Assembly: GCA_947632555.1 (NCBI GenBank)
Contig: CANRPU010000003.1
Location: forward strand, 124,001-188,000
Length of the DNA: 64,000 nt
Source of the DNA: an uncultured Lachnospiraceae bacterium
GTDB lineage: Bacteria; Bacillota; Clostridia; Lachnospirales; Lachnospiraceae
Direction: 5' to 3'
Shown one piece after another: positions 55,496 to 64,000 of the stretch; positions within the stretch are counted from its first letter, which is position 1; each line of letters opens with the position of its first letter. The notes beneath the pieces are model-generated. The model did no database searches. It was not told the DNA's origin and was given only the letters and a program-made list of their open reading frames with translations. The position numbers and the translations under genes are program-made.

Positions 55496-56509
55496 ATGTC
55501 AATACATATTTCGGGCATTTTTGTAAAAAATAGTAACAGCGCAGTCATGCCATGGATCCATGGAGCGCTGGGAAGGAAAGGATTGACCGAAGATATGGGC
55601 AGTTTTCAGGTAAGAACGGATCTGGCGCTGGAGGCCAGGGAGAGTATCTCCGAAGCGGATTCCACCCTGCGGGGCGTCGTGACGGAAGAAACTTACGATG
55701 AGGAAAATGACATCAGAGTTACCAGAGTGGAGATCACTACCCGAAACGCGGCCAAAGCGCTGGGAAAACCCATGGGCGTCTATATCACCATAGAAGCGCC
55801 CGGGATGCTGGAACCGGACGAGGATTACCACCGGGAGATCTCCCAGGTCATTTCTACGCAGCTGGCGCAGATCATTCCGGGGGCGGACAAGGAACAGGAC
55901 ATTCTGGTAGTGGGACTGGGAAACAGGGAAGTGACGGCGGACGCCCTGGGGCCTCATGTGGTGGACAATCTGTTCATCAACAGGCATGTGGTGCGGGAAT
56001 TCGGCAAGGCGGCCTACAATAAACAGCGCATGAACACCATAAGCTGCATGGAACCCGGCGTAACAGGCAGAACGGGTATGGAGGCCGCGGAAATGATAAA
56101 GGGCGTGGTGGAACAGACCTCTCCTTCGGTGATGATCGTGATAGACGCTCTGGCGGCCAGAAGCACCAGAAGACTGAACCGCACGGTACAGATCTCCAAT
56201 ACGGGGATCCATCCGGGTTCCGGCGTGGGCAACCACCGCAACGCGCTGACGGAGGAGAGCATGGGGATCCCGGTCATTTCCATCGGCGTGCCCACGGTGG
56301 TGGACGCCGCGACCATTGTGGGGGACGCGCTGGAGAACATGCGCAGGACCATGAAAAAAGAAGAGAAAAAATGGCCGGTGGAGGCGGACGGGACTATGCT
56401 GCCGGAGCTGCACAATATGTACGTGGCCAGCAAGGATATCGATGCCGTCATCAAGCGTTTGAGCTACACGGTGTCGGAAGGGATCAACATGGCTCTGGAA
56501 CTGGAATAG
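55496..56509 (+). CDS. gpr: Germination protease GPR
   Basis: This aspartic-type protease degrades small acid-soluble spore proteins during germination. The 337-aa protein has FQVRTDLALEARE after a propeptide-like N-terminus, GLGNREVTADALGPHVVDNLFINRH, and IVIDALAARSTRRLNRTVQI and NTGIHPGSGVGNHR. AGGAGG lies only three bases before ATG 55496, a tight spacing. The N-terminus is about 15-35 residues longer than in many homologues, so a downstream start is possible. spoIIP follows. Confidence 0.94.
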   Translation: MSIHISGIFVKNSNSAVMPWIHGALGRKGLTEDMGSFQVRTDLALEARESISEADSTLRGVVTEETYDEENDIRVTRVEITTRNAAKALGKPMGVYITIEAPGMLEPDEDYHREISQVISTQLAQIIPGADKEQDILVVGLGNREVTADALGPHVVDNLFINRHVVREFGKAAYNKQRMNTISCMEPGVTGRTGMEAAEMIKGVVEQTSPSVMIVIDALAARSTRRLNRTVQISNTGIHPGSGVGNHRNALTEESMGIPVISIGVPTVVDAATIVGDALENMRRTMKKEEKKWPVEADGTMLPELHNMYVASKDIDAVIKRLSYTVSEGINMALELE

Positions 56510-56582
56510 GGACAAAAAGGAAGGCATATACTGCAAGAGGGGAAGCCGGATATCCTCAATCTGTGGGAAGGCTGGGATTTGT

Positions 56583-57818
56583 TTGAAATATTGGAAGGCG
56601 TACGAAAGGAGCCTGCGGATTTTCGGCGCTTCGGTGCTGTTAGTCGCGGTACTGCTGCTGGCCTTTGGCGGCATGGGCGGACAGAAGCTGTATCTGCCGC
56701 TGCTTACATATGTACTGTATGAAAACGACCGGAGCGCGGGGCCGCTGGGAGAGAGCCTGACGGGATTTCTTCCCATATGCGGCTATGCCCGTGATATGGG
56801 AGCGGCTTCCGGGACCGGTCCGGAAACGGGCGGTATCCTGTTCGCGGAACAGGAGGAAGAAGCGGAAAAAGAAGATCCGTCTGGAGGAACGGGGGAAAGC
56901 GTGTCGGGAGATGACGCGGGTGTGGGAAAGGAAACCGGGGACGGAACGCGGCCCGGGGAATATGCCGGAGAATGGGAGGACGCCCTTTCCCTGCAGGAAC
57001 TTGTCCGGCAGGAAAACGCCGTGGACCAAGGCGGCTTCACTCCGGCCGGGCGCGTATATGAATATGACTGGGCGGCCATGGAAGATTACGAAACACTGTT
57101 GAGTACCTTTTACGCCATTGACGCCAACGCCTTGGCGGGCAGCGATCTGTTTCAGCTATCGGCCCTGCGGGATCGGGATATGCGCCTGGACCGGACGGCG
57201 CCCGGCCCTCAGATTCTGATCTATCATACCCATTCCAGAGAGGCCTTCGCGGATTCCCAGCCGGGAGAACAAAGCCAGACGGTGGTGGGCGTGGGAGAAT
57301 TTCTGGCGTGGATCCTGACGGAGGAATACGGCTATGAAGTGCTGCATGTCACGGAAGAATACGATACGGTACGGGATGATGCCTACGCGGTTTCCCTGCC
57401 TGCCCTGGAGCGGATCCTGGAGGAGAACCCGAGCATACAGGTGGTGATAGACCTGCACAGGGATGCGGGCAGCGCCTCCCGGGACATGGTGACGGAAGTG
57501 GACGGCCGGCCCACGGCCCGCTTTATGTTCTTTAACGGCATTTCCAGAAGCAGGACCACCGGGGAGATCTCTTATCTGCAGAATCCCAATCTGGCGGGAA
57601 ACCTGGCCTTTTCCTTTCAGCTCCAGGAAAAGGCGGGAGAATACTATCCGGGTCTGACACGGAAAATATATGTCCGAGAATACCGTTACAATATGCATCT
57701 GCGGGAACGTTCCCTGCTGATCGAGCTGGGGGACGAAAACAATACGCTGGAGGAAGCCATGAACGCCTGCTATCCGCTGGCTCACATTCTGGATATGGTA
57801 CTTTCAGGTGAAGAATAG
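56583..57818 (+). CDS. spoIIP: Stage II sporulation protein P
   Basis: SpoIIP is the amidase/endopeptidase of the SpoIIDMP machine that thins septal peptidoglycan during engulfment. The 411-aa protein starts at TTG, has an N-terminal membrane anchor (about 10-32), an acidic low-complexity linker (about 75-155), and the catalytic domain: ILIYHTHSREAF (H215, H217), VVIDLHRDAG and LIELGDENNTLEEA. The gpr-spoIIP order is conserved with Bacillus. The ribosome site is poor. Confidence 0.93.
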   Translation: MKYWKAYERSLRIFGASVLLVAVLLLAFGGMGGQKLYLPLLTYVLYENDRSAGPLGESLTGFLPICGYARDMGAASGTGPETGGILFAEQEEEAEKEDPSGGTGESVSGDDAGVGKETGDGTRPGEYAGEWEDALSLQELVRQENAVDQGGFTPAGRVYEYDWAAMEDYETLLSTFYAIDANALAGSDLFQLSALRDRDMRLDRTAPGPQILIYHTHSREAFADSQPGEQSQTVVGVGEFLAWILTEEYGYEVLHVTEEYDTVRDDAYAVSLPALERILEENPSIQVVIDLHRDAGSASRDMVTEVDGRPTARFMFFNGISRSRTTGEISYLQNPNLAGNLAFSFQLQEKAGEYYPGLTRKIYVREYRYNMHLRERSLLIELGDENNTLEEAMNACYPLAHILDMVLSGEE

Positions 57819-57854
57819 GGGATACGGCATGAAAATGGCGGGGCTGCCTGCCGT

Positions 57855-59102
57855 TTACCGGCCCGAGTGCAGGATCAGACTGTCCCGGATGACCGCCCGG
57901 ACAGCCAGATCCTTTTGATCCAGCAGCAGAAAATGAGCCGCTTTGCCGGGTTCGATACTGCCCAGGACCTGGTCCAGTCCTACGGAACGGCAGGGATTGA
58001 TGGTGGCGGCGGCCGCGGCCTGCTCCAGGGGAATACCGAAGGAAACCGCTTTGCGCAGGCAGTCGTAGAGATTGGACACGCTGCCCGCCAGTGTACCGTC
58101 CGGCAGGAGAGCGCGGCCGTCCGTAACGGAAACGTCCTGTCCTCCCAGCCGGAAGTGTCCGCTGCCCAGCCCGGCGGCCTCCAGGCTGTCGCTGATCAGG
58201 ACAAGCCGGCCGGGAAACAGACGGAAGGCGGCGCGGACGGCGCTGGGAGAGGAATGCACGCCGTCGCAGATGAGTTCCACAAAAACATGCTCACAGTCCA
58301 TGGCGGCATCAATCAGAGAAGGCTTTCTGTGATGGAAAGGCGGCATGGCGTTGTAGAGGTGGGTAACATGGTCGGCGCCGGCCTGGAACGCCCTGAGGGC
58401 AGTGTGGTAGTCGGCGGCGGTGTGCCCCAAGGAACAGGTAATCTTTCCGCTGAAGGAAGGGATCTTTTCCCGGGAAGGCATAAGGGGCCTGTCGGGGAAA
58501 CGAAGTTCCCGGATCGCCCGGATACATTCCAGGGCGCCTTCCAGTTCCGGCGCGAGAGTTACCAGCCGGATCAATCCTTCGGCGGCTTCCTGCAGCCGGG
58601 AGAGCAGGGCGGGATCCGGCAGGCGCAGAAAGTCTTCTTTCTGCGCTCCTTTTTTCAGAGGATTCAGGAAAGGACCCTCCAGATGGATCCCGGCGAGCAG
58701 GGCGGAGGCGGGATAACTGCCCCGTTCCTGTTCTTTTCTGAACAGGGCGGCTCCCCGGCAGATGTGAAAAAGCGCCTCAGAGGGCAGGCTCATGGCGGTG
58801 GGACATATGGAAGTAACTCCCACGGAAAGTTCATATTCTCCCATATGCCGCAGATGCTCGGCCGCCTCTTCGGGAGAGCCGCCGTAACATTCATGCCCCG
58901 CGCAGCCGTGAAAGTGGATATCGGTAAGGCCGGGCAGCACGTAGCAGCCGGCCGCGTCCACTTCCGGGGAGGACGCGGGGGAAGCCTGCCCGGAGATCTC
59001 CCCGGGACGGGACAGCGCGGTGATGATGTTTCCGTCCGTTTCTACGTTGAGAGGATGAAAGCGGCAGTCCGCCGCAAATACCAGTCCGTTTCTGATCGTC
59101 AT
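57855..59102 (-). CDS. nagA: N-acetylglucosamine-6-phosphate deacetylase
   Basis: This 415-aa amidohydrolase makes glucosamine 6-phosphate from GlcNAc-6-P during amino-sugar catabolism or wall recycling. Seen: LPGLTDIHFHG (metal site), HLEGPFLNP, LGHTAADY, THLYNAMPPFHHR, LICDGVH and LISDSLEAAG. The start at 59102 has GGAGG eight bases upstream; 42 upstream in-frame codons would cross the promoter. nagB is not nearby. Confidence 0.94.
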   Translation of the reverse strand: MTIRNGLVFAADCRFHPLNVETDGNIITALSRPGEISGQASPASSPEVDAAGCYVLPGLTDIHFHGCAGHECYGGSPEEAAEHLRHMGEYELSVGVTSICPTAMSLPSEALFHICRGAALFRKEQERGSYPASALLAGIHLEGPFLNPLKKGAQKEDFLRLPDPALLSRLQEAAEGLIRLVTLAPELEGALECIRAIRELRFPDRPLMPSREKIPSFSGKITCSLGHTAADYHTALRAFQAGADHVTHLYNAMPPFHHRKPSLIDAAMDCEHVFVELICDGVHSSPSAVRAAFRLFPGRLVLISDSLEAAGLGSGHFRLGGQDVSVTDGRALLPDGTLAGSVSNLYDCLRKAVSFGIPLEQAAAAATINPCRSVGLDQVLGSIEPGKAAHFLLLDQKDLAVRAVIRDSLILHSGR

Positions 59103-59151
59103 GAATATGCCTCCCCCGGGCCGTCGTTTCGCAGCCCGGATTTCTGCCGCC

Positions 59152-59180
59152 ATTATAGCATATTTCCCCGCGAACGGCAA
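59152..59180 (-). promoter_or_regulatory. Sigma-A promoter for nagA
   Basis: Reading the minus strand: TTGCCG (59180-59175), 17 bp, TATAAT (59157-59152), preceded by TGC (extended -10). Confidence 0.75.
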
Positions 59181-59217
59181 AGTCGTTTCAAACCCGCAGG
59201 AGAATCCGACGTCCGTA

Positions 59218-59245
59218 TTGACGCGCATGGAAAACGCGCTATAAT
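59218..59245 (+). promoter_or_regulatory. Sigma-A promoter for the CPBP protease gene
   Basis: TTGACG (59218-59223), 16 bp, TATAAT (59240-59245), back to back with the nagA promoter. Confidence 0.75.
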
Positions 59246-59298
59246 AAAATCAAAAAACAGGCGGAGAGGCGCCTGAGTGGTATCGAAGGAGGAAGAGT

Positions 59299-60189
59299 AT
59301 GGAAGAAACGAAAACCATGGGGGCGGGGAAGCGGACGGGATATTTTTTTCTGGCGCTGGCGCCGGCGGCAGCCAGCCTGCTGCTCCAGCTCGGGGTGGGA
59401 ATGGTGGTGATGATAGGCGGAGCGGTGGTACGTCTGGTACAGTACAGGATGCTTAACCCCGGGGCTTCCCAGGCGGCGGCCATGCAGGTCTATATGGACG
59501 CTGTTTATGAATTCGCCGGGGCCGGTGTGTTCGCCTACCATGTGCTGGCGCTGCCCGTGTTCGGCCTCTGGTACTATTTCGGGTGCGGAAGGCCCAGGAT
59601 AGCGGATACTGCCCGGAAACTGCGCGCCCTGGATCTTGTGATCGCGCTGCTCGGGGGCGTGTGCATGTGCCTGTTTTCCAACGCCGTGGTGGGGATGGAG
59701 CAGTATCTGCTGCCCAGGGCCATGGAAACTTATATGGAGATGATGGAAACGGCGGATATCGGAAACGGTCTGCTCGTTACCTTTGCCGCGGTGGTGCTGG
59801 CACCGGTGGGGGAGGAGATCCTGTGCCGCGGACTGGCGCTTTATTACGCGCGCAAGGCGCTGCCCCGCTTCTGGATGGCCAATATCCTGCAGGCGCTTTT
59901 ATTTGCCGCAATCCACGGGAACCTGATCCAGGGGACTTACGCGTTTGCCATAGGACTGATGCTGGGGTGGCTGGCAAAGCGCTGCGGTTCGCTGCTTCCG
60001 TGCATGCTGCTGCATTTTACGGTGAATTTCTCTTCCACGGTCTGGGTGGATAAGGTCTTTTTCTGGTTCCCGGATACCCTGCCGGCCTGGCTGCTGCTGG
60101 GCGTTGTGACCCTGGCGGCCGCGCTGGGGCTGGTGGCGTGGGGCCGCGGCGCGGACAAAAAACGGGAGAATATTACAAAAACCCTGTAA
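59299..60189 (+). CDS. CPBP-family intramembrane glutamic endopeptidase
   Basis: This 296-aa membrane protein has about eight helices. The CPBP (Rce1/Abi-like) motifs are complete: GEEILCR (E172, E173, R177), FAAIHGN (H206) and LLHFTVN (H239). Family members cleave prenylated or other small proteins within the membrane, or act in bacteriocin self-immunity; no bacteriocin gene is seen here. AAGGAGGAAG precedes the ATG. Confidence 0.88.
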   Translation: MEETKTMGAGKRTGYFFLALAPAAASLLLQLGVGMVVMIGGAVVRLVQYRMLNPGASQAAAMQVYMDAVYEFAGAGVFAYHVLALPVFGLWYYFGCGRPRIADTARKLRALDLVIALLGGVCMCLFSNAVVGMEQYLLPRAMETYMEMMETADIGNGLLVTFAAVVLAPVGEEILCRGLALYYARKALPRFWMANILQALLFAAIHGNLIQGTYAFAIGLMLGWLAKRCGSLLPCMLLHFTVNFSSTVWVDKVFFWFPDTLPAWLLLGVVTLAAALGLVAWGRGADKKRENITKTL

Positions 60190-60240
60190 TATATTGCGAA
60201 AGCGCCGTAAAATATTGCGGAAGATTCATAAAATCTTAAG

Positions 60241-60269
60241 GTGACAACACTACATATATGGTTTATAAT
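60241..60269 (+). promoter_or_regulatory. Promoter of the ABC importer operon
   Basis: GTGACA (60241-60246), 17 bp, TATAAT (60264-60269). The tandem repeats start 11 bp downstream of the -10, at about +5. Confidence 0.65.
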
Positions 60270-60280
60270 AGAGCTGTTAG

Positions 60281-60355
60281 ATTATATCATGTATGATTAT
60301 ATCATGTATGATTATATCATGTATGGTTATATCATGTATGATTATATCATGTGTG
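60281..60355 (+). repeat. Five tandem 15-bp repeats in the importer leader
   Basis: Unit ATTATATCATGTATG, copies at 60281, 60296, 60311, 60326 (first base G) and 60341 (one change). Each junction makes ATCAT-GT-ATGAT, a small dyad. The array lies in an AT-rich 230-bp non-coding stretch between the CPBP gene and the importer. It is open in frame with the downstream gene but has no ribosome site, so translation is unlikely. Confidence 0.85.
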
Positions 60356-60420
60356 ATGACATGACCATAGAGCGCAATGATATCATATATGGTAGAAATT
60401 TGGAATCAGCGAGGTGGCAT

Positions 60421-62784
60421 ATGAAGAACAGATATTTCAAAAAAACGGTATCGGCGGTCCTGGCGGCGGTTCTGACCGTCTGTATGGCAGGCTGCGGGGG
60501 CAGCGGCGCGGGAGCCGGCACCGGCGGGGAAACGGAATCGGAGAACACCGGAAACGGAGCGGAGGGCTATGTGTGGGTGCCTGCCTATTACGACCTTCCC
60601 GGCGCGGAAAACCCTGAGGAAAGTTATGTCACCGACATCCAGTTTCAAAACGGAAAATGTTATTACACCCTTGTCCGCTACGGCGAGGATGTTGCTACGG
60701 ATATCTGCGCCCTGGACATGGCGGACCCCGCGGGCGCTCCCGAAGTGCTCTACACCTACAGGACGGATCCCATGGAGGAGCCGGGGGAATTTTCCGTTTC
60801 CTACGGCAGCTTCAGGCCGACTCCTGACGGAGGGGTCCTGATGCTGCGCACGACCATGCCCAACGTGCAGGACGGCGATCCTTCGGCGTGGGAACGGGCC
60901 CGCAGCCAGCAGACTTATGAGCTGGTCAAGGTAGATGCCCAGGGAGAGGAAGTGTTCTGCACGGATATTACGGAGAAGGTCAAAATGGATCCGAACAGCT
61001 CTTACGTCAACGGCATCCTGATCAATCAGGAAGGAAAGATCTTCCTGTACAACAGCTCCAGCTATATCTGGGTATATGAGGCGGACGGAACGTGGGCAGA
61101 GGATATCAGCATGGAAAGCGGCGGCTGGATCAACGGGATCGGATTTGACGGGAATGGCAGACTGGTCCTTATGCAGAACGGCGGCAGCGCGGAGCTTATC
61201 GTATACGACGAAGAAAAGAAGGCGTTTTCCCAGCCGCTTGAGAATCTGCCTCCCAATGTTTACAACAGCGGCGTGACGGCGGGACCGGACGGCAGTATCC
61301 TTTTAGAAGGGAATAACAGTCTGTACGCCTATTATCCGGATACCACGACCTATACCGAAGTGGTAAAATGGCTGGACTGCGATATGATGGCGGACTATGT
61401 GGATACGGTTGCCATGCTGGACGAAGAAACCATCGCGGTCTATTACCGGAACTGGAATACCTCTGAAAACAATATCGTGGTGCTGAAAAAAACACCGGCC
61501 TCCCAGGTGGCCGAAAAGCAGATCCTGACCCTGGGCTGCATGAGCCTGTCACAGAATTTGGAAATGGCGGTAGTGGCTTTTAACCGGAACAGCAGCGAAT
61601 ACAGGGTGGAAATAAAGAACTATTCCGAGGCTGTGGACTGGTCCCAGGAAAACGCCTTAGAAGTGATGAACGCGGCTCAGACGCAGATGAACAACGATAT
61701 TCTTACCGGCAACGCGCCGGATATGTTCGTGGCGGCAGACATCAATCTGCAGCTGTTCGCGATAAAGGGCGTGATAGAGGACCTGAATCCCTATCTGGAC
61801 GCCTCCGGCGCGGTGAGCAGGGAAGACTTCTTCGCGCCCGTGCTGGATGCCTGTACGGTGGACGGTATCCTCTGTATGATCCCGCAGTCCTTTTCGGTGA
61901 ATACGGTAGTGGGAAGGACCTCCGAGGTGGGCAGCGAGCCCGGCTGGAGCGTGGACGAGATGCTGGCGTTCGCGGACAAAAATCCGGATGCGGCGCTCTT
62001 TGCCAACGCCAGCAAGCTCTCTATCCTGAGTGAGTGTCTGATGTATGATTTTTCCTCCTATCTGAACTGGGAAACGGGGGAGTGCGCCTTTGATTCCGAC
62101 AATTTCAAAAAAATACTGGAGTTTGCCAACCGTTATCCCGCCGAAGCGGATTATTCCGTATCCGAGCCTTCCCTGATAGGGAGCCACGCGGTGCTGCTGC
62201 GGGAGCTGGGACTGAGCAATGTGCAGGAATGGCAGCTCTCGGAGATGATGTTCGGGGAGCCTGTGACCGCTATCGGATTTCCCAGCTCATCGGGAACCGG
62301 CGTAGTCGCGTCCCAGACGGACGGGGTCTGCATCAGCGCTTCCTCCTCCAATAAAGAAGCCTGCTGGAGCTTTCTGGAGAGCCTGTTGGGGAAAGAGAGC
62401 ATGAACAATAGATTTATGTGGGGCTTCCCCATCCGGCGGGATGCCTTTGAGGAGGAGCTGGAGGAGGAGATGAAAGCCGACTATCAGCTGGACGAGAACG
62501 GCAATCCCATGCTGGACGAAAACGGAGAACCCATAGAGATATCCCATTATTCCTATGGGTGGGACGATGTTAATTTTCAACTGTACGCGGCTACGGAAGA
62601 GGATGCGCAGGCGGTCTACGATATCATTGACAGGATCAGCGGACTTTCAAACAGTTATGACGAACAGATCATGAGCATCATCGAAGAAGAGTGCGGCGCC
62701 TATTTCGCGGGCCAGAAGAGCGTGGACGAAGTGGCCGGTATCGTGCAGAGCAGGATCCAGACCTACGTAAATGAAAGCAGGTAG
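60421..62784 (+). CDS. ABC importer solute-binding lipoprotein with N-terminal beta-propeller-like domain
   Basis: This 787-aa lipoprotein has a signal peptide ending MAGC (lipidated C25) and a Gly/Ser/Glu linker. Residues 45-360 form a beta-rich region with repeated short motifs (DGSILLEGNNSLYAYYPD, EADGTWAEDISME) like a propeller. From about 367 onward it is a family 1 sugar-type binding protein (LTLGCMSLSQNLEMAVVAFN, then NAPDMFVAADINL). ATG 60421 has GAGGTGG upstream and is followed at once by a classical signal peptide; longer reading frames through the repeats are rejected. Two permease genes follow. The substrate is probably an oligosaccharide. Confidence 0.86.
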   Translation: MKNRYFKKTVSAVLAAVLTVCMAGCGGSGAGAGTGGETESENTGNGAEGYVWVPAYYDLPGAENPEESYVTDIQFQNGKCYYTLVRYGEDVATDICALDMADPAGAPEVLYTYRTDPMEEPGEFSVSYGSFRPTPDGGVLMLRTTMPNVQDGDPSAWERARSQQTYELVKVDAQGEEVFCTDITEKVKMDPNSSYVNGILINQEGKIFLYNSSSYIWVYEADGTWAEDISMESGGWINGIGFDGNGRLVLMQNGGSAELIVYDEEKKAFSQPLENLPPNVYNSGVTAGPDGSILLEGNNSLYAYYPDTTTYTEVVKWLDCDMMADYVDTVAMLDEETIAVYYRNWNTSENNIVVLKKTPASQVAEKQILTLGCMSLSQNLEMAVVAFNRNSSEYRVEIKNYSEAVDWSQENALEVMNAAQTQMNNDILTGNAPDMFVAADINLQLFAIKGVIEDLNPYLDASGAVSREDFFAPVLDACTVDGILCMIPQSFSVNTVVGRTSEVGSEPGWSVDEMLAFADKNPDAALFANASKLSILSECLMYDFSSYLNWETGECAFDSDNFKKILEFANRYPAEADYSVSEPSLIGSHAVLLRELGLSNVQEWQLSEMMFGEPVTAIGFPSSSGTGVVASQTDGVCISASSSNKEACWSFLESLLGKESMNNRFMWGFPIRRDAFEEELEEEMKADYQLDENGNPMLDENGEPIEISHYSYGWDDVNFQLYAATEEDAQAVYDIIDRISGLSNSYDEQIMSIIEEECGAYFAGQKSVDEVAGIVQSRIQTYVNESR

Positions 62785-62796
62785 CAGGGAGATCTG

Positions 62797-63714
62797 ATGA
62801 AAGCTTTACGGAAAGAAAAGAAACTGAAAAGACCGAAAACCAAGGCCACGAAGCGTCTGCGCAAGCTGAAATTCAGTTCGGCGCTGTATCTGACTCCCAG
62901 CCTTTTGGGCGTACTGCTGTTTTTTATCCTGCCGTTTCTGGTGGTGATCTTTTATTCCATGGTGGATAATCCTATCAGCAGAAATTTTGTACTGTTTGAG
63001 AACTATACCAAAGTGCTGGGAAACGCCGCTTTTAAGACCGCGGTGAAGAATACGGCCACGTTTTCCGCGGTGGCGGTGCCGCTGGCTGTGGTGCTCTCCC
63101 TGATACTGGCCATGGTGCTGGATACCAAGCTGCCTTTCAGAAGCCAGTTCAGGACCTTTTTCCTGAGCCCCATGATGGTGCCTGTGGCCTCCATTGTGCT
63201 GATCTGGCAGGTGCTGTTCCATTACAACGGCGCCATTAACGAAGTGATGCAGGCGCTGGGCGGGGGAAAGATAGACTGGATGAAATCCCAGTATTCCCAG
63301 ATCGTGGTGGTGGTACTGTTTCTCTGGAAGAATCTGGGCTACAACATGATCCTGTTCATGGCGGCCCTTTCCAGTATTCCCAGGGATATCCTGGAGGTGG
63401 CGCGGCTGGAAAGCGCCACGCCGCTGCAGACCTTCTTTTACATTAAGATGCGGTATCTGTCCTCCACCATCCTGTTTGTGACGATCATGTCCCTGATCAG
63501 TTCCTTCAAGGTATTCAGGGAGATTTATCTGCTCACGGGGGACCACCCCTATGATGCCATTTATATGCTGCAGCACTTTATGAACAACGCGTTCGCCTCT
63601 CTGGATTACCAGAGGCTGTCGGCCGCCGCGATCCTGATGTCGCTGGTGATGATCGTGCTGATAGGAGCGCTGTTCCTGGTGGAAAACTATTTTGGAAAGG
63701 ATGTGGAAGGATGA
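62797..63714 (+). CDS. Carbohydrate ABC transporter permease (MalF-like)
   Basis: This 305-aa inner-membrane permease has a basic N-terminus (KEKKLKRPKTKATKRLRK) and six transmembrane helices from about residue 33. The EAA loop near residues 195-220 (AALSSIPRDILEVARLESATPLQTFFYIKMRYL) contacts the ATPase. It starts 12 bases after the binding protein gene and overlaps the next permease by ATGA. Confidence 0.93.
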   Translation: MKALRKEKKLKRPKTKATKRLRKLKFSSALYLTPSLLGVLLFFILPFLVVIFYSMVDNPISRNFVLFENYTKVLGNAAFKTAVKNTATFSAVAVPLAVVLSLILAMVLDTKLPFRSQFRTFFLSPMMVPVASIVLIWQVLFHYNGAINEVMQALGGGKIDWMKSQYSQIVVVVLFLWKNLGYNMILFMAALSSIPRDILEVARLESATPLQTFFYIKMRYLSSTILFVTIMSLISSFKVFREIYLLTGDHPYDAIYMLQHFMNNAFASLDYQRLSAAAILMSLVMIVLIGALFLVENYFGKDVEG

Positions 63715-64000
63715 GCGCCGCGTTTTCCGTAAAGCGGACAAAGAATGCCGCTAAAAGAAGGAAGCGGGCGCACGCGGTCAAAATAGCGCTGGCCACGCTG
63801 GTGGCGGCGGGCTTCGCCATTTTGTTCCTGCTTCCCATTATACTGACGATCACCAACTCCTTTATGTCCGCTTCGGAAATATCCTCCAATTACGGTACGG
63901 TATTCGCCACCAGCGACAACGGCGGAAAGGTCTATATCTCGGAGCGGGTTACGTTAAAGTTTATTCCCGATATGGTTTCCTTCAGCCAGTATATCACGGT
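63711..64000 (+). CDS. Carbohydrate ABC transporter permease (MalG-like), 3' part outside the window
   Basis: The first 96 codons are visible: a basic N-terminus (KRTKNAAKRRKRAHAVK) and a first transmembrane helix at about 25-47 (TLVAAGFAILFLLPIILTI) followed by TNSFMSASEIS, the usual start of MalG-type permeases. The ATG overlaps the previous stop (ATGA, 63711-63714). The reading frame is still open at the window end. Confidence 0.85.
   Translation, partial: MSAAFSVKRTKNAAKRRKRAHAVKIALATLVAAGFAILFLLPIILTITNSFMSASEISSNYGTVFATSDNGGKVYISERVTLKFIPDMVSFSQYIT

Noticed and set aside
59299..60189. Bacteriocin immunity role for the CPBP protein
   Set aside because: No bacteriocin precursor or peptide exporter gene is near; the call is left at family level.
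60281..60355. CRISPR-like repeat array
   Set aside because: The 15-bp units are directly adjacent, with no spacers and no cas genes.
60241..60420. N-terminal extension of the solute-binding protein encoding repeated Tyr-Asp-Tyr-Ile-Met
   Set aside because: The frame is open only because the 15-bp repeat has no stop. It lacks a ribosome site, begins within the promoter, and would bury a perfect lipoprotein signal peptide that starts at 60421.

Overview
The window looks like the chromosome of an anaerobic, endospore-forming member of the Clostridia, most like Lachnospiraceae. Three sporulation genes are present (an uninterrupted sigma-K gene, the germination protease gpr and spoIIP). Other clues are a PolC-type DNA polymerase III, a pyrophosphate-dependent phosphofructokinase, rubredoxin, a DXP isoprenoid pathway (dxr, ispG), moderately high GC and strong GGAGG-type ribosome binding sites. 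Most of the window is core chromosome, with accessory pieces in between. I see no insertion sequence, integrase, prophage or CRISPR array.

Layout. 39-2595: ECF-type cobalt/nickel transporter (CbiM-PDGLE fusion, CbiQ, CbiO). 2801-7114: a compact cassette of four genes of unknown function: a long coiled-coil protein, a second coiled-coil protein with a hydrophobic aromatic tongue, a secreted metzincin/M64-like metalloprotease and a small helical protein. This is the best candidate for an undescribed system. 7265-10072: a TrpB2-type tryptophan synthase beta chain behind a leader hairpin, then a convergent soluble zinc-binding chemoreceptor. 10203-12096: two membrane or secreted proteins of unknown function. 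12194-17864: a sugar-binding-domain/HD-GYP fusion, a glycerol-1-phosphate dehydrogenase family enzyme and a GH2 beta-mannosidase. 17939-25209: EAL-HDOD protein, lepA, hemW, sigK, a degenerate HD-GYP protein and pilT. 25377-28072: comM/yifB and dprA. 28175-33711: ispG and polC, followed by tRNA-Glu(CUC).

33915-41491: a DtxR-type metal regulator (minus strand), a polysaccharide deacetylase, a bactofilin, then the conserved pyrH-frr-uppS-cdsA-dxr-rseP block. 41530-47476: a Ser/Thr kinase, then apt-relA-MBL hydrolase-DUF6020 membrane protein from a good sigma-A promoter. 47555-51664: pfp, a LysR regulator and rubredoxin on the minus strand, and fabD with a MarR/FabT-like regulator behind a large palindromic operator. 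51800-55035: an XRE regulator, an ECF sigma factor, a KTSC protein, and a zinc-ribbon/TPM-domain pair. 55121-57818: rpsT (minus strand), gpr and spoIIP. 57855-60189: nagA (minus strand) divergent from a CPBP protease. 60421-64000: a carbohydrate ABC importer operon (binding lipoprotein and two permeases, the last cut by the window edge), preceded by an AT-rich leader with five 15-bp tandem repeats.

Cyclic-di-GMP-type domains recur (LacI-like/HD-GYP, EAL-HDOD, degenerate HD-GYP next to pilT), suggesting nutrient-linked control of surface behaviour. Regulatory sites visible in the sequence include a sigma-K-like promoter in front of sigK itself and a FabT-like double operator over the fabD promoter. 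All function calls rest on motif recognition by eye; no database search was run.
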